Source: Alphaproteobacteria bacterium (lineage in GTDB: Bacteria > Pseudomonadota > Alphaproteobacteria > Micropepsales > Micropepsaceae). From it: 64,000 nucleotides of DNA. The position numbers and the translations under genes were made by a program. Shown here in pieces: positions 54,915 through 62,303 of this stretch; position 1 is the first letter of the stretch; each line of letters starts with the position of its first letter. Location of the stretch: NCBI GenBank assembly GCA_947467345.1, contig CANIHD010000002.1, positions 1 to 64,000 of the forward strand. The letters run 5' to 3'. The notes beneath the pieces were generated by a model. The model did not search any database, was not told the origin of the DNA, and was given only the letters and a program-made list of their open reading frames with translations.

Positions 54915-55754
54915 ATGAGCGACGACAGAAAATTGCGCCCCGTTGCGGAGCGCCTCGCGAGCGTCGACCCCATTTGGGCAGCGCTCAAAGCCCAGGCTGA
55001 CGAGCTGGCGATGAACGAGCCCGAGTTGGCCAGCTTCGTCCATGCGACGATCAGCAAGCACGATAGACTCGAGCAAGCGCTTTCCTATCACCTCGCGCGC
55101 AAGATCGGCGGGGACGACATCAGCCCCATGCAGGTGCGCGAAATCTTACAGGAGGCGTTTGCCGCCGAGCCGGCATTGGGCGCTGCCGTGCGGGCCGATC
55201 TTTCGGCTGTGTTTCAGCGCGATCCGGCCTGCCATTCTTACGTGCAGGCGTTCCTATTCTTTAAAGGCTTCCACGCCCTGCAATCCTATCGCGTAGCGCA
55301 TCTTCTATGGACGCAGGGGCGCAAATGGATGGCGCTTTATCTCCAGAGCCGTATTTCCGAAGTGTTCGGCGTGGACATTCATCCAGCGGCGCGCCTGGGC
55401 CGCGGGATCATGATGGATCATGCGACGGGAATCGTGATCGGCGAGACGGCGGTGGTGGAAGACGATGTCTCCATGCTCCACGACGTCACGTTGGGCGGAA
55501 CCGGCAAAGCGGAAGAGGATCGGCACCCCAAGGTGCGGCGCGGCGTGCTGCTGGCAGCCGGGGTAAAGGTGTTGGGCAATATCGAAATCGGCGAATATAG
55601 CCGCGTCGGTGCCGGCAGCGTCGTGCTGAAACCGGTGCCTCCCCGAACCACTGTTGCCGGCGTGCCCGCGCGCGTTATCGGCAAGGCGTCACAGCGCCCG
55701 TCCCAGGATATGGATCAGTGTCTTGCCGACTGCACCGGTGAACCGCTCGAATAG
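54915..55754 (+). CDS. cysE: Serine O-acetyltransferase
   Basis: Makes O-acetylserine for cysteine synthesis. The 279-residue protein has the N-terminal helical SATase domain (DPIWAALKAQADELAMNEPELASFVHATI) and left-handed hexapeptide repeats: VDIHPAARLGRGIMMDHATGIVIGETAVVEDDVSMLHDVTLGGTGK with catalytic His and Asp, then RHPKVRRGVLLAAGVKVLGNIEIG. The C-terminal tail normally binds cysteine synthase and mediates feedback. It is followed by a DUF3126 gene, as in many Alphaproteobacteria. Confidence 0.96.
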   Translation: MSDDRKLRPVAERLASVDPIWAALKAQADELAMNEPELASFVHATISKHDRLEQALSYHLARKIGGDDISPMQVREILQEAFAAEPALGAAVRADLSAVFQRDPACHSYVQAFLFFKGFHALQSYRVAHLLWTQGRKWMALYLQSRISEVFGVDIHPAARLGRGIMMDHATGIVIGETAVVEDDVSMLHDVTLGGTGKAEEDRHPKVRRGVLLAAGVKVLGNIEIGEYSRVGAGSVVLKPVPPRTTVAGVPARVIGKASQRPSQDMDQCLADCTGEPLE

Positions 55755-55837
55755 GTCTGGGGCCGATGGCTTCGAAATACGATTGACCGGCGCGGCAACG
55801 TCATGCGACGTGAGATCGTTATAAAAGGAATTCCACT

Positions 55838-56065
55838 TTGACCCGTGGCGAAATCTGGCGCGTTGAAAAATATATGCGCAACCTTTTCCGTCTGGACACC
55901 ATCACGCTCATCGAGCGGCAGAAATCGGACTCCGTCGAAGTTCATGTCGGCGGCGAGTTCATCGGTGTGGTTTTCAAGGACGAGGAGGACGGCGAAGTCT
56001 CCTATTCATTCACCATGGCGATTCTTGAAATGGATTTGCCGTCGGCTCCAGCGCCGCGCGGCTAG
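55838..56065 (+). CDS. DUF3126 family protein
   Basis: 75 residues: VEKYMRNLFRLDTITLIERQKSDSVEVHVGGEFIGVVFKDEEDGEVSYSFTMAILEMDL matches the small alphaproteobacterial DUF3126 family. It probably starts with TTG at 55838, which has AAAAGGA upstream; ATG at 55874 is the alternative. Its place after cysE is conserved in the lineage, but no function is known. Confidence 0.85.
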   Translation: MTRGEIWRVEKYMRNLFRLDTITLIERQKSDSVEVHVGGEFIGVVFKDEEDGEVSYSFTMAILEMDLPSAPAPRG

Positions 56066-56169
56066 TATCCATGCCGGGCGGCGACAGTGGCGCAGCCCGG
56101 GATTAGAATGCACGCGACGACGAGATTCGCACCGTCACTGCGCAACAAGCTGCCGCCAGTTCCGGTGCA

Positions 56170-57408
56170 TTGTTTCAAGAACATCCGCGTCTGTTGCTGG
56201 CTGCCTGCGGCATCGTCAGTTTCATGGCGCTTATCGGCGTCGTTTCCGATGTCCATGAAGCCTTTCCGCGCCTGCTTCCCTTTATCGGGATTGGCTTAGT
56301 TATCATTCTAGGCGCCGCCTATCTGGTTGCCCTGTCGCTTGCTCTTGCCATTTGCGCTTCTGCCGGATTGGCAATGGCTGTGATCTGGGCGTTGGGGTTT
56401 ATCGCGGCCTTCGGCGTCCCTTTCAGCTATGCAGTCCTCGGCGCGATCATCGTGATGGCGGGCATTGCGGCAATCGGTATTGGACATCAAATCCACAGCG
56501 CAGCATTGGAAATGGCGCACGGAACCGGCGCGGTTGCGGCGAGTCACAAAGCCATCCGCGATTGGGCATGGCCACTGGTTGCCGGCACCACCGCCGTGTT
56601 GCCGGGCCTCATCGCGATGCCGCCTTATCCGAAAGGTCCTTGGCTCGACGTATTGCTGGCCGGCGTAGCGTTCCTCTTGGCATTGTTTCCCATCGTCTAT
56701 GTCATGGTGCCGTCTGTCGCGAGCCGGATCGCGCCGGACGAGCATTTCTTCGCGCGCGGTAATCGCGTACGCGAATGGCGCGAAAATTTCGCCGCGTGGC
56801 TTGCACGCTCGGCGACGCCGCGCTGGTCCCGCGTGTTGGTCGGCGTGGCGTTCGTCTTTTTCTTGCTTCCGGTTTTCGACGCGACGGCCCGCGTTGGTGT
56901 CGGAATCCCTTTGCCATCGTCTGTTGCTGCATCGCGATGGGCGGTTTCCGGCTGCATCAGCGGCGCGATCTGCGCGCTTGCCTGCCGCGATTTGCGCGCG
57001 TTTTTCGTCTGCACCGTTCCGCCCTTCGCGCTAGGGACGGCGGCAAGTTGGATTTGCTTCTATACGAGAATCGCGCCGCCCGAAATTCTGGCGCAGATAT
57101 TCCTGGCAGGTGCCTGCGCCGGAATAGGCGCGGCGCTACTGCTGATGACGGCGATAGCGTCGCATCGCGTGCATGGCGACGAGATCGGCGCCGCTTACGG
57201 ATCCGCGGTGAACGATAGCGGCATCGTCATATTCATTGTGGGCGCGATGTTGTTTCTAGCCGCTGCCGCTTTTGCGATGGAGTTCGATGCCGGAATGGCT
57301 GCCGCCATCATGGTGCCGGCGCAATTGATCGCGGTGTTGGTTTTCGTGCCCGCCTTCGCGGTGATCTTCGAAAGATTGTTTCCACGGCGAATGTCCGTGG
57401 CGGGTTAG
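56170..57408 (+). CDS. Polytopic membrane protein of unknown function
   Basis: Up to 412 residues with about 10-11 predicted helices: two blocks of long Ala/Ile/Val/Leu helices (residues 8-110 and 130-180), a cytoplasmic segment (RIAPDEHFFARGNRVREWRENFAAWLARS), then a second block to residue 400. The spacing in the last 150 residues (IGAALLLMTAIASHRVHGDEIGAAYGSAVNDSGIVIFIVG) recalls the C-terminal membrane half of RND/MMPL proteins, but I cannot confirm it. The start is unclear: TTG 56170, ATG 56224, or an upstream non-standard codon (the frame is open from 56107). Its 3' end overlaps the next gene by four bases. Confidence 0.6.
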   Translation: MFQEHPRLLLAACGIVSFMALIGVVSDVHEAFPRLLPFIGIGLVIILGAAYLVALSLALAICASAGLAMAVIWALGFIAAFGVPFSYAVLGAIIVMAGIAAIGIGHQIHSAALEMAHGTGAVAASHKAIRDWAWPLVAGTTAVLPGLIAMPPYPKGPWLDVLLAGVAFLLALFPIVYVMVPSVASRIAPDEHFFARGNRVREWRENFAAWLARSATPRWSRVLVGVAFVFFLLPVFDATARVGVGIPLPSSVAASRWAVSGCISGAICALACRDLRAFFVCTVPPFALGTAASWICFYTRIAPPEILAQIFLAGACAGIGAALLLMTAIASHRVHGDEIGAAYGSAVNDSGIVIFIVGAMLFLAAAAFAMEFDAGMAAAIMVPAQLIAVLVFVPAFAVIFERLFPRRMSVAG

Positions 57409-58130
57409 GTCCGGTCCATGAACGCGCCGATCAGCGCGCGTATACCGGTGTCGATGTCGTTCCAGTGTTCAAGCTGCAGGCGTTTGAAGCGATAGGTAAG
57501 CGACAAATGTTCGGCGACAGGAACCGTTCGCAGGCAGGTGGGTGCCGGCACCAGCTCCGAGGGCTTGAAGCATAGGAAGAGTGCCTGCCCGGTGGGTGTT
57601 GCACTGACGAAAAGCACCTGATCGCGGTAGCCGGAGTCGGCGTTGAAATCATATTGCGTCAGCCCATAGGGCCCCTGAGCGCCGTCGGGGTTGGTGATGT
57701 AGGGCATGTAGATGCGGTCGAGACGCTCACCATCGGATATCGCCAGCCCGTTGCTGCCGAGTGAAAGACTTACCACCGGAGAGTTCGATTCGTCGGATGA
57801 GAAGGCGTCCGCGGAACCCAGCGTGTAACCTTGCAGATCGGGCAATAGCGCGACCATGTCGAGCTTTTCCACGCTTCCGCCTTTGCGGGCGCTCGCGAAC
57901 AAAATATAGTTCGCCGGTATGTGAAAACCTGTGCCGTGCACTTCGAGAGCAACGGGTTCGACGGAATCGGTAGGGGCGGGCGGTTCGGCGCCGAGAAGGC
58001 GTGGGCCATAGAGATAATAGGCGAGGAACAGGCTCGTGAGAGCGGCCGTGATGACGAACACGGCAAGCGGAATCAGCCAGCCCGAGCGTTCCTTCGCCGG
58101 TCCGCCAAATTCATTTCCGATGCGGCTCAT
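57405..58130 (-). CDS. Membrane-anchored protein of unknown function
   Basis: 241 residues from ATG 58130 (an upstream ATG at 58154 is possible). One N-terminal membrane helix (GWLIPLAVFVITAALTSLFLAYYLYG, about residues 17-42) is followed by a periplasmic domain of about 190 residues: VALEVHGTGFHIPANYILFASARKGGSVEKLDMVALLPDLQGYT and ALFLCFKPSELVPAPTCLRTVPVAEHLSLTYRFKRLQLEHW, with one Cys pair. The tail reaches TGIRALIGAFMDRT. I recognise no family. It converges on the preceding gene with a four-base overlap. Confidence 0.65.
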   Translation of the reverse strand: MSRIGNEFGGPAKERSGWLIPLAVFVITAALTSLFLAYYLYGPRLLGAEPPAPTDSVEPVALEVHGTGFHIPANYILFASARKGGSVEKLDMVALLPDLQGYTLGSADAFSSDESNSPVVSLSLGSNGLAISDGERLDRIYMPYITNPDGAQGPYGLTQYDFNADSGYRDQVLFVSATPTGQALFLCFKPSELVPAPTCLRTVPVAEHLSLTYRFKRLQLEHWNDIDTGIRALIGAFMDRT

Positions 58131-58406
58131 CCACGCTCCGCCCCAACACATCAAAGTCCCAATGGCGGCCAGTATTTGGAGACGGGGGTCGCCGCGCGTC
58201 TTGTATCATGCCAAGGCGCCGGGAACAGCGCGCGAGGCGCCGGCAAAGGCCCCTAGAATGGGAGTGTTCCATCTCCGGTCAGCGCTCGCCGCCGGGTCTC
58301 AAGCGACGAGGTGGTTTGGGGTGATTTGCCTCAAACCGGCACAGAATTCCCCCGGAATCCGGGCATGAGCTCTGCAATTCCCGACACATCGTCGGGAGTC
58401 TGGCCC

Positions 58407-58703
58407 ATGAAATCTCTATTGCTGTTCATGTTCGCTACGACGGCGGGGTTCACCGCCTCCGGCATCGTGGCCAGCCTCTAGAGAATCGCCGGCTTCGAAG
58501 GCAGCAATACGAACGCGCAAATCCTGCGCGCGATTGTCATGATCGTTGCCGGCCCGACCGTGCTGTTCGAAACTGCCGTGCGCGGCTATCTCGCCAAAAA
58601 ATGGAGCCCGTTATTCTTCTGGTTCGTGGCAGCGGGACTCGCCTATTGGAGCCTGGCCATTGGTCTTCTCGTGCTCGATATCGCCCTGAAATTCAGAGAG
58701 TGA
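58407..58703 (+). pseudogene. Small membrane protein interrupted by an in-frame amber codon
   Basis: The 98-codon frame starts ATG 58407 with GGGAG 8 bases upstream. It runs MKSLLLFMFATTAGFTASGIVASL, TAG (58479-58481), then RIAGFEGSNTNAQILRAIVMIVAGPTVLFETAVRGYLAKKWSPLFFWFVAAGLAYWSLAIGLLVLDIALKFRE. Read through, it has three membrane helices in a typical small-protein layout with no other stop, so the TAG looks like a nonsense change, perhaps from Tyr. It is too short in its pieces to appear as a gene by length. I recognise no family. The 276 bases before it (58131-58406) hold nothing else I can support. Confidence 0.65.
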
Positions 58704-58704
58704 A

Positions 58705-58753
58705 CTCATCCTCATGGTGAGGAGGTCACGAAGCGACCGTCCCGAACCATGAG
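58705..58753. repeat. Family A repeat, right half (A7)
   Basis: Outer arms CTCATGGT/ACCATGAG around GGTCAC/GCGACC. It starts two bases after the stop of the amber-interrupted gene. Confidence 0.82.
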
Positions 58754-58791
58754 CCCGGTCTGAGTGCCTACCCGGCACACCGATCCCTTAA

Positions 58792-58892
58792 TGTCATGGC
58801 CCGCAAAAGCGGGCCATCCAGGCGATCACAAACTCTATTTCTTACGCGGACGCGTAAGTGCTGGATGGCCCGGTCAAGCCGGGCCCATGACA
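58792..58892. repeat. Family B palindromic repeat, copy B3 (most complete)
   Basis: Outer stem TGTCAT/ATGACA. Hairpin 1: GGCCCGCaaaaGCGGGCC. Inner stem ATCCAG/CTGGAT encloses CTTACGCggaCGCGTAAG. Hairpin 2: GGCCCGGtcaaGCCGGGCC. The whole can fold as a cloverleaf-like shape. Confidence 0.85.
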
Positions 58893-58902
58893 AGGAAGTA
58901 AC

Positions 58903-58926
58903 GCGAAGGCGCTGCTCAGGATGAGG
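58903..58926. repeat. Family A repeat fragment (A8)
   Basis: GAAGGCGCTGCTCAGGATGAGG matches the right part of the left A hairpin. It ends 10 bases before the phoH stop codon. Confidence 0.65.
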
Positions 58927-58935
58927 AATTAAATT

Positions 58936-59682
58936 TCACAGCACCGTCAGCATTCCCGCCACCAGCGGATGGCGAACGATATCCGCCTCACCCAGACGAA
59001 CGACGCCGATGCCTTCGACGCGCTCCAGTCGTTCCGCAATGTCTCGCAGTCCTGACAGGCCGGACAGAAGATCTGTTTGATCGGGATCGCCGGTCAGCAC
59101 CATGGTTGAGTGCCAACCGAGTCGTGTCAGCAGCATTTTGATCTGCCCATAGGTGCAGTTCTGCGCTTCGTCGATGACGATGAAGCAATCGCTCAGCGTG
59201 CGCCCGCGCATGAAGGCGACAGGCGCGATTTCGATCACGCCTTCAGCCAACAGCGCCTTCAAGCGTTTGGTGCCCAATCTTTCGGTGAGTGCGTCATAGA
59301 GCGGGCGTAAATACGGCGCCAATTTCTCGCCGAGATCGCCGGGCAGAAAACCAAGACTCTCGCCGGCCTCTACCGCCGGGCGCGAGAGCACGATGCGCGA
59401 GACATGCCCGGCATCGAGCGCGTCTACGGCTTTGGCGATGGCGAGATAGGTTTTGCCGGTACCGGCGGGGCCGAGCGCCACAACCACCGATCGTTCGGTG
59501 ATGGCGTCGATCAGTGTTTGCTGCTGCGGGCTAAGGGCCCGGACATTCTTTACATATTTGCGTTCGCGGTTTTCTTCCTCGAGCGGGTTCCAATGGCGCT
59601 CGCGCGGAAAGAGAGAATGAACATTCGCACCGTCATCTTGATTGCGGTCACGCACTTTGTAACGCGCAGAACGCCTGGCCAT
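58936..59682 (-). CDS. phoH: PhoH-like ATPase
   Basis: 248-residue P-loop protein of the PhoH family: RALSPQQQTLIDAITERSVVVALGPAGTGKTYLAIAKAVDAL has Walker A, and FIVIDEAQNCTYGQIKMLLTRLGWHSTMVLTGDPDQTDL the Walker B and later motifs. Related proteins are ATP-binding and phosphate-starvation-inducible in enterobacteria; PhoH2 types have RNA helicase activity. ATG 59682 (MARRSARYKVRDRN) follows AGGGAGC. The longer frame to 59844 lacks a ribosome site and similarity. Confidence 0.9.
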   Translation of the reverse strand: MARRSARYKVRDRNQDDGANVHSLFPRERHWNPLEEENRERKYVKNVRALSPQQQTLIDAITERSVVVALGPAGTGKTYLAIAKAVDALDAGHVSRIVLSRPAVEAGESLGFLPGDLGEKLAPYLRPLYDALTERLGTKRLKALLAEGVIEIAPVAFMRGRTLSDCFIVIDEAQNCTYGQIKMLLTRLGWHSTMVLTGDPDQTDLLSGLSGLRDIAERLERVEGIGVVRLGEADIVRHPLVAGMLTVL

Positions 59683-59996
59683 AAATGCTCCCTGGGTTGA
59701 CGCAACACGAAAGAGGTATGGGAAGAGGGTGGGTTCAGTCGGAGCGCGCGAGGCGCGTACGCGGCAGCGTATGAAGGGATACGCGGTGATCGGGGTGGGC
59801 CAAAAAAATTCGGCACGGGGATTATTTCCCCCCTCGCGACTCAAGTTACCGAATCAGAGCGTATCGGGTTTTGACCGCATCGTCGCGAGCTTCATACGGT
59901 GTCACAAAACTTTGCCATTGCGACGAATGTACTCATGCTTCTCGCGCGTGCGCACCGGGCCTGACATGATGCGCGAGCACGAAACAGGGAGGCCAC
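59683..59996. other. Divergent intergenic region between phoH and the carbonic-anhydrase-like gene
   Basis: 314 bases with no gene I can support. It must contain two promoters. No repeat or clear regulator box was found, and I do not see a Pho-box-like pair of direct repeats. Confidence 0.4.
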
Positions 59997-60533
59997 ATGC
60001 CGATCTACGGATTGGATTCAATGGCGCCGGAGCTTCCGGCAGATGGCAGCTTCTGGCTGGCGCCCAACGCCACGCTGATCGGCAAGGTGCGTTTGGCGCG
60101 CAATACCAGCATCTGGTTCGGCGCGGTGTTACGCGGCGACAATGATTGGATCACCATCGGCGAAGGCAGCAATGTGCAGGATGGTTCGGTGTTTCACACG
60201 GACGCGGGAATCCCTGCGAATGTCGGGCGCAACGTCACCATCGGTCATGCCGTCGTCTTTCACGGGGCGACGATCGGCGACAATTGCATCATCGGCATGG
60301 GCGCCACGCTTCTGAACGGTGCGCGTGTCGGCGCCAATTCCATCGTCGGCGCGCATGCGCTTCTTCCCGAAGGCAAGGATTATCCGGAACGTTCGCTTAT
60401 TGTGGGCGTTCCTGGGCGCGTGATGCGCACGCTGACCGACGCTGAGGTTGCGATGCTGCCGCGTTCGGCGGAGAATTATGTCGCGAATGCGCAGCGTTAT
60501 AAACGCGGCTTAAAAGTAGTAGGAAATTTCTAG
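59997..60533 (+). CDS. Gamma-carbonic anhydrase family protein
   Basis: 178 residues of left-handed beta-helix hexapeptide repeats: FWLAPNATLIGKVRLARNTSIWFGAVLRGDNDWITIGEGSNVQDGSVFHTDAGIP and NVTIGHAVVFHGATIGDNCIIGMGATLLNGARVG. The three zinc His (VFHTD, GHAVVFH) of the gamma-CA fold (YrdA/CaiE type) are present. Actual carbonic anhydrase activity varies in this group. ATG 59997 follows AGGGAGG. It ends two bases from the convergent GYF gene. Confidence 0.9.
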   Translation: MPIYGLDSMAPELPADGSFWLAPNATLIGKVRLARNTSIWFGAVLRGDNDWITIGEGSNVQDGSVFHTDAGIPANVGRNVTIGHAVVFHGATIGDNCIIGMGATLLNGARVGANSIVGAHALLPEGKDYPERSLIVGVPGRVMRTLTDAEVAMLPRSAENYVANAQRYKRGLKVVGNF

Positions 60534-60535
60534 AA

Positions 60536-61123
60536 TTACGAAGCCTTCTGCCAAACGTGGCGGATGCGCGCTTCGGTTTCCGGTCCAAGATTGTGCCAGA
60601 TGACTTTGCCGCGCGCGGCATCGATGATGAAGAACGAGTCGCGCTTGCCCATTTCCGGCAACAGAATATTGCGGATGCCGTTGATCGTCTGGTGTGTTGT
60701 GACAATCCAAACACTCGGTTGAAGTTCGAAAGCGTGTCCGATTGTGTTGATCAGTGTGTTGAGGTCGTGCCCCGATCCGAGTTTCATATCGATAAAAATA
60801 ACGAACTGGGATCGTTCGCCGACCTCGTGACTCGCGACAGGTTTGGCGAATGGCGTTTCAGCGATTGGCGTCACCTCAACCGGAGCGGCAACAGGAATGG
60901 GTCCGGGCGTGGGAAAGAGATCGGAAAATTCTGTTTCCGTGGCGGCTTCACACCAAAGTCCGGCACCTTCGCGTGCGATCAGTGAACGCGGCCCCAGCCG
61001 GCCCTCACTCACGAAGGCGCGCATGCGCCGCAGCCTATACGGTCCGTATACGCTTCCGCCAACATTCATCCTCCACGAGCCGGAATCGGGCACGCGGTCT
61101 CCCTCACTGTGACGTGAGAACAC
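60536..61123 (-). CDS. GYF-domain (GYF_2) protein of unknown function
   Basis: 195 residues. The N-terminal GYF_2 domain covers about 17-70: WRMNVGGSVYGPYRLRRMRAFVSEGRLGPRSLIAREGAGLWCEA with YGPY and the Trp of the family. A Pro/Glu-rich linker follows (about 70-105), then an alpha/beta domain FVIFIDMKLGSGHDLNTLINTIGHAFELQPSVWIVTTHQTINGIRNIL and DSFFIIDAARGKVIWHNLGPETEARIRHVW. That C-terminal domain is not recognised. The start could also be M19 at 61069, but this would remove the domain's first Trp. Confidence 0.72.
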   Translation of the reverse strand: MFSRHSEGDRVPDSGSWRMNVGGSVYGPYRLRRMRAFVSEGRLGPRSLIAREGAGLWCEAATETEFSDLFPTPGPIPVAAPVEVTPIAETPFAKPVASHEVGERSQFVIFIDMKLGSGHDLNTLINTIGHAFELQPSVWIVTTHQTINGIRNILLPEMGKRDSFFIIDAARGKVIWHNLGPETEARIRHVWQKAS

Positions 61124-61193
61124 TATTCGTAATTGGTTAGCGAGACGCTGAATTTGGCAGGGGAACTCGGTTCAACTGCTTTAACAGTGCGTA

Positions 61194-61229
61194 AAAAATG
61201 CAAACGCCCCCGAAATTTTCGGAGGCGTT
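61194..61229 (-). terminator. Rho-independent terminator after the glycine-zipper gene
   Basis: On the minus strand AACGCC pairs with GGCGTT and CCGAAA with TTTCGG (with one-base bulges), followed by TTTGCATTTTTT. It starts 40 bases after the stop codon. Confidence 0.8.
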
Positions 61230-61268
61230 CGCGAAACATCTTCAAAACCTAACAATAGACTAATGCGC

Positions 61269-62072
61269 TTAATCGACGATCACCCAGTTGCCGTCGGGTT
61301 GGCGGCACGCGTGACCATTGGCCGGAACGGGCCGGCCACGTACCCAGATCGTCTGCGTGTAGGTGGCGCAGCGATAACCGCGGGGACCTTGATAGTAATC
61401 ACCCACATAGAACGTGCCGTAATTGCCGCTGCGGGCATTGCGCCAACGATACTCACGGCGTGGCACGTCGCGTTCAAAGCCATCGTAATACGTGTTGTAG
61501 ACGTAGTTCCGATCGTCGCAATTCAGCTGTCCACCAACACTGGCGCCCAGCGCACCGCCGAGGATAGCGCCGATGGCCGTGCCGCCGCCGCGCGCCGGTC
61601 CGCGCGCAACCGTGCTACCAAGACCGGCGCCCAGAAGGCCGCCGATGATCAAACCGGCAACCTGATTGCCCTGCCGACGCTGCTGACATTCGCGATAATA
61701 CGGATCGTCCTGCACGCGATAGTTTTGCGGCGGCGGTCCATATTGGTTGCCGTATTGCGGGGCATTGTTATTGTACTGGTCACGTGCCGCTTGCGCGCGA
61801 TCATATTCTTCACGCTGGCGCTCATAATTTTCGCGGTCGCGTTGATACTGATCCAAGGTGTTGGAATAAGGTTGATTCGCATACGGATCATTCGCCGGAG
61901 CGCCGGCATAGGGTGCGTTTTGATCGCGCTCATAATACGGATCGCCGGAAACATAGCCGGGCGCTTGATTGTCGTAGGGTCCGTATTGTGCCGCCACGGG
62001 CTGAATGGCCATGGCCGAGGCCAGCAAGGCCGCCGTCGTCGCGGCAAGATACCTCTTCGTTTTTATCGTCAT
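61269..62072 (-). CDS. Glycine-zipper surface protein with coiled coil
   Basis: 267 residues: signal peptide to VAAQ; a Tyr/Pro/Asn/Gln-rich segment (QYGPYDNQAPGYVSGDPYY, PYANQPYSNTLDQY); a charged coiled coil (QRDRENYERQREEYDRAQAARDQY); a glycine zipper that can insert in membranes (VAGLIIGGLLGAGLGSTVARG, GAILGGALGASVGGQL); and a C-terminal domain with GNYGTFYVGDYYQGPRGYRCATYTQTIWVRGRPVPANGHACRQPDGNWVIVD, as in RT0821/Lpp0805-type surface antigens. Start choice: ATG 62072; the duplicated sequence ATGACGATAAAA also offers ATG 62084. Confidence 0.85.
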   Translation of the reverse strand: MTIKTKRYLAATTAALLASAMAIQPVAAQYGPYDNQAPGYVSGDPYYERDQNAPYAGAPANDPYANQPYSNTLDQYQRDRENYERQREEYDRAQAARDQYNNNAPQYGNQYGPPPQNYRVQDDPYYRECQQRRQGNQVAGLIIGGLLGAGLGSTVARGPARGGGTAIGAILGGALGASVGGQLNCDDRNYVYNTYYDGFERDVPRREYRWRNARSGNYGTFYVGDYYQGPRGYRCATYTQTIWVRGRPVPANGHACRQPDGNWVIVD

Positions 62073-62303
62073 TTTTATCGTCATTCCTTTCCGATGTCAG
62101 CGCGGCGCGTTGGAAGTCCAACTAGCCCAGCATTATGCGTATTTTAGGTGCGCAGGCTGAACCCAAACTGAACGGGGCGTAGGCGGTTTCGTTCCGTGTC
62201 TTCGTAAACGCCGGAAGTCCCCAGGGAATCATTGGGTTTTCGTGCACACGGCTAAAGCCGGCGCGGGGCCTTCAATGAGAAGATCTAAGGCAGTCGGGGA
62301 CGG

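Noticed and set aside
61784-62125. Plus-strand frame opposite the glycine-zipper gene
   Set aside because: The minus-strand gene has a signal peptide, a coiled coil, a zipper and its own terminator. The plus-strand frame has none of these.
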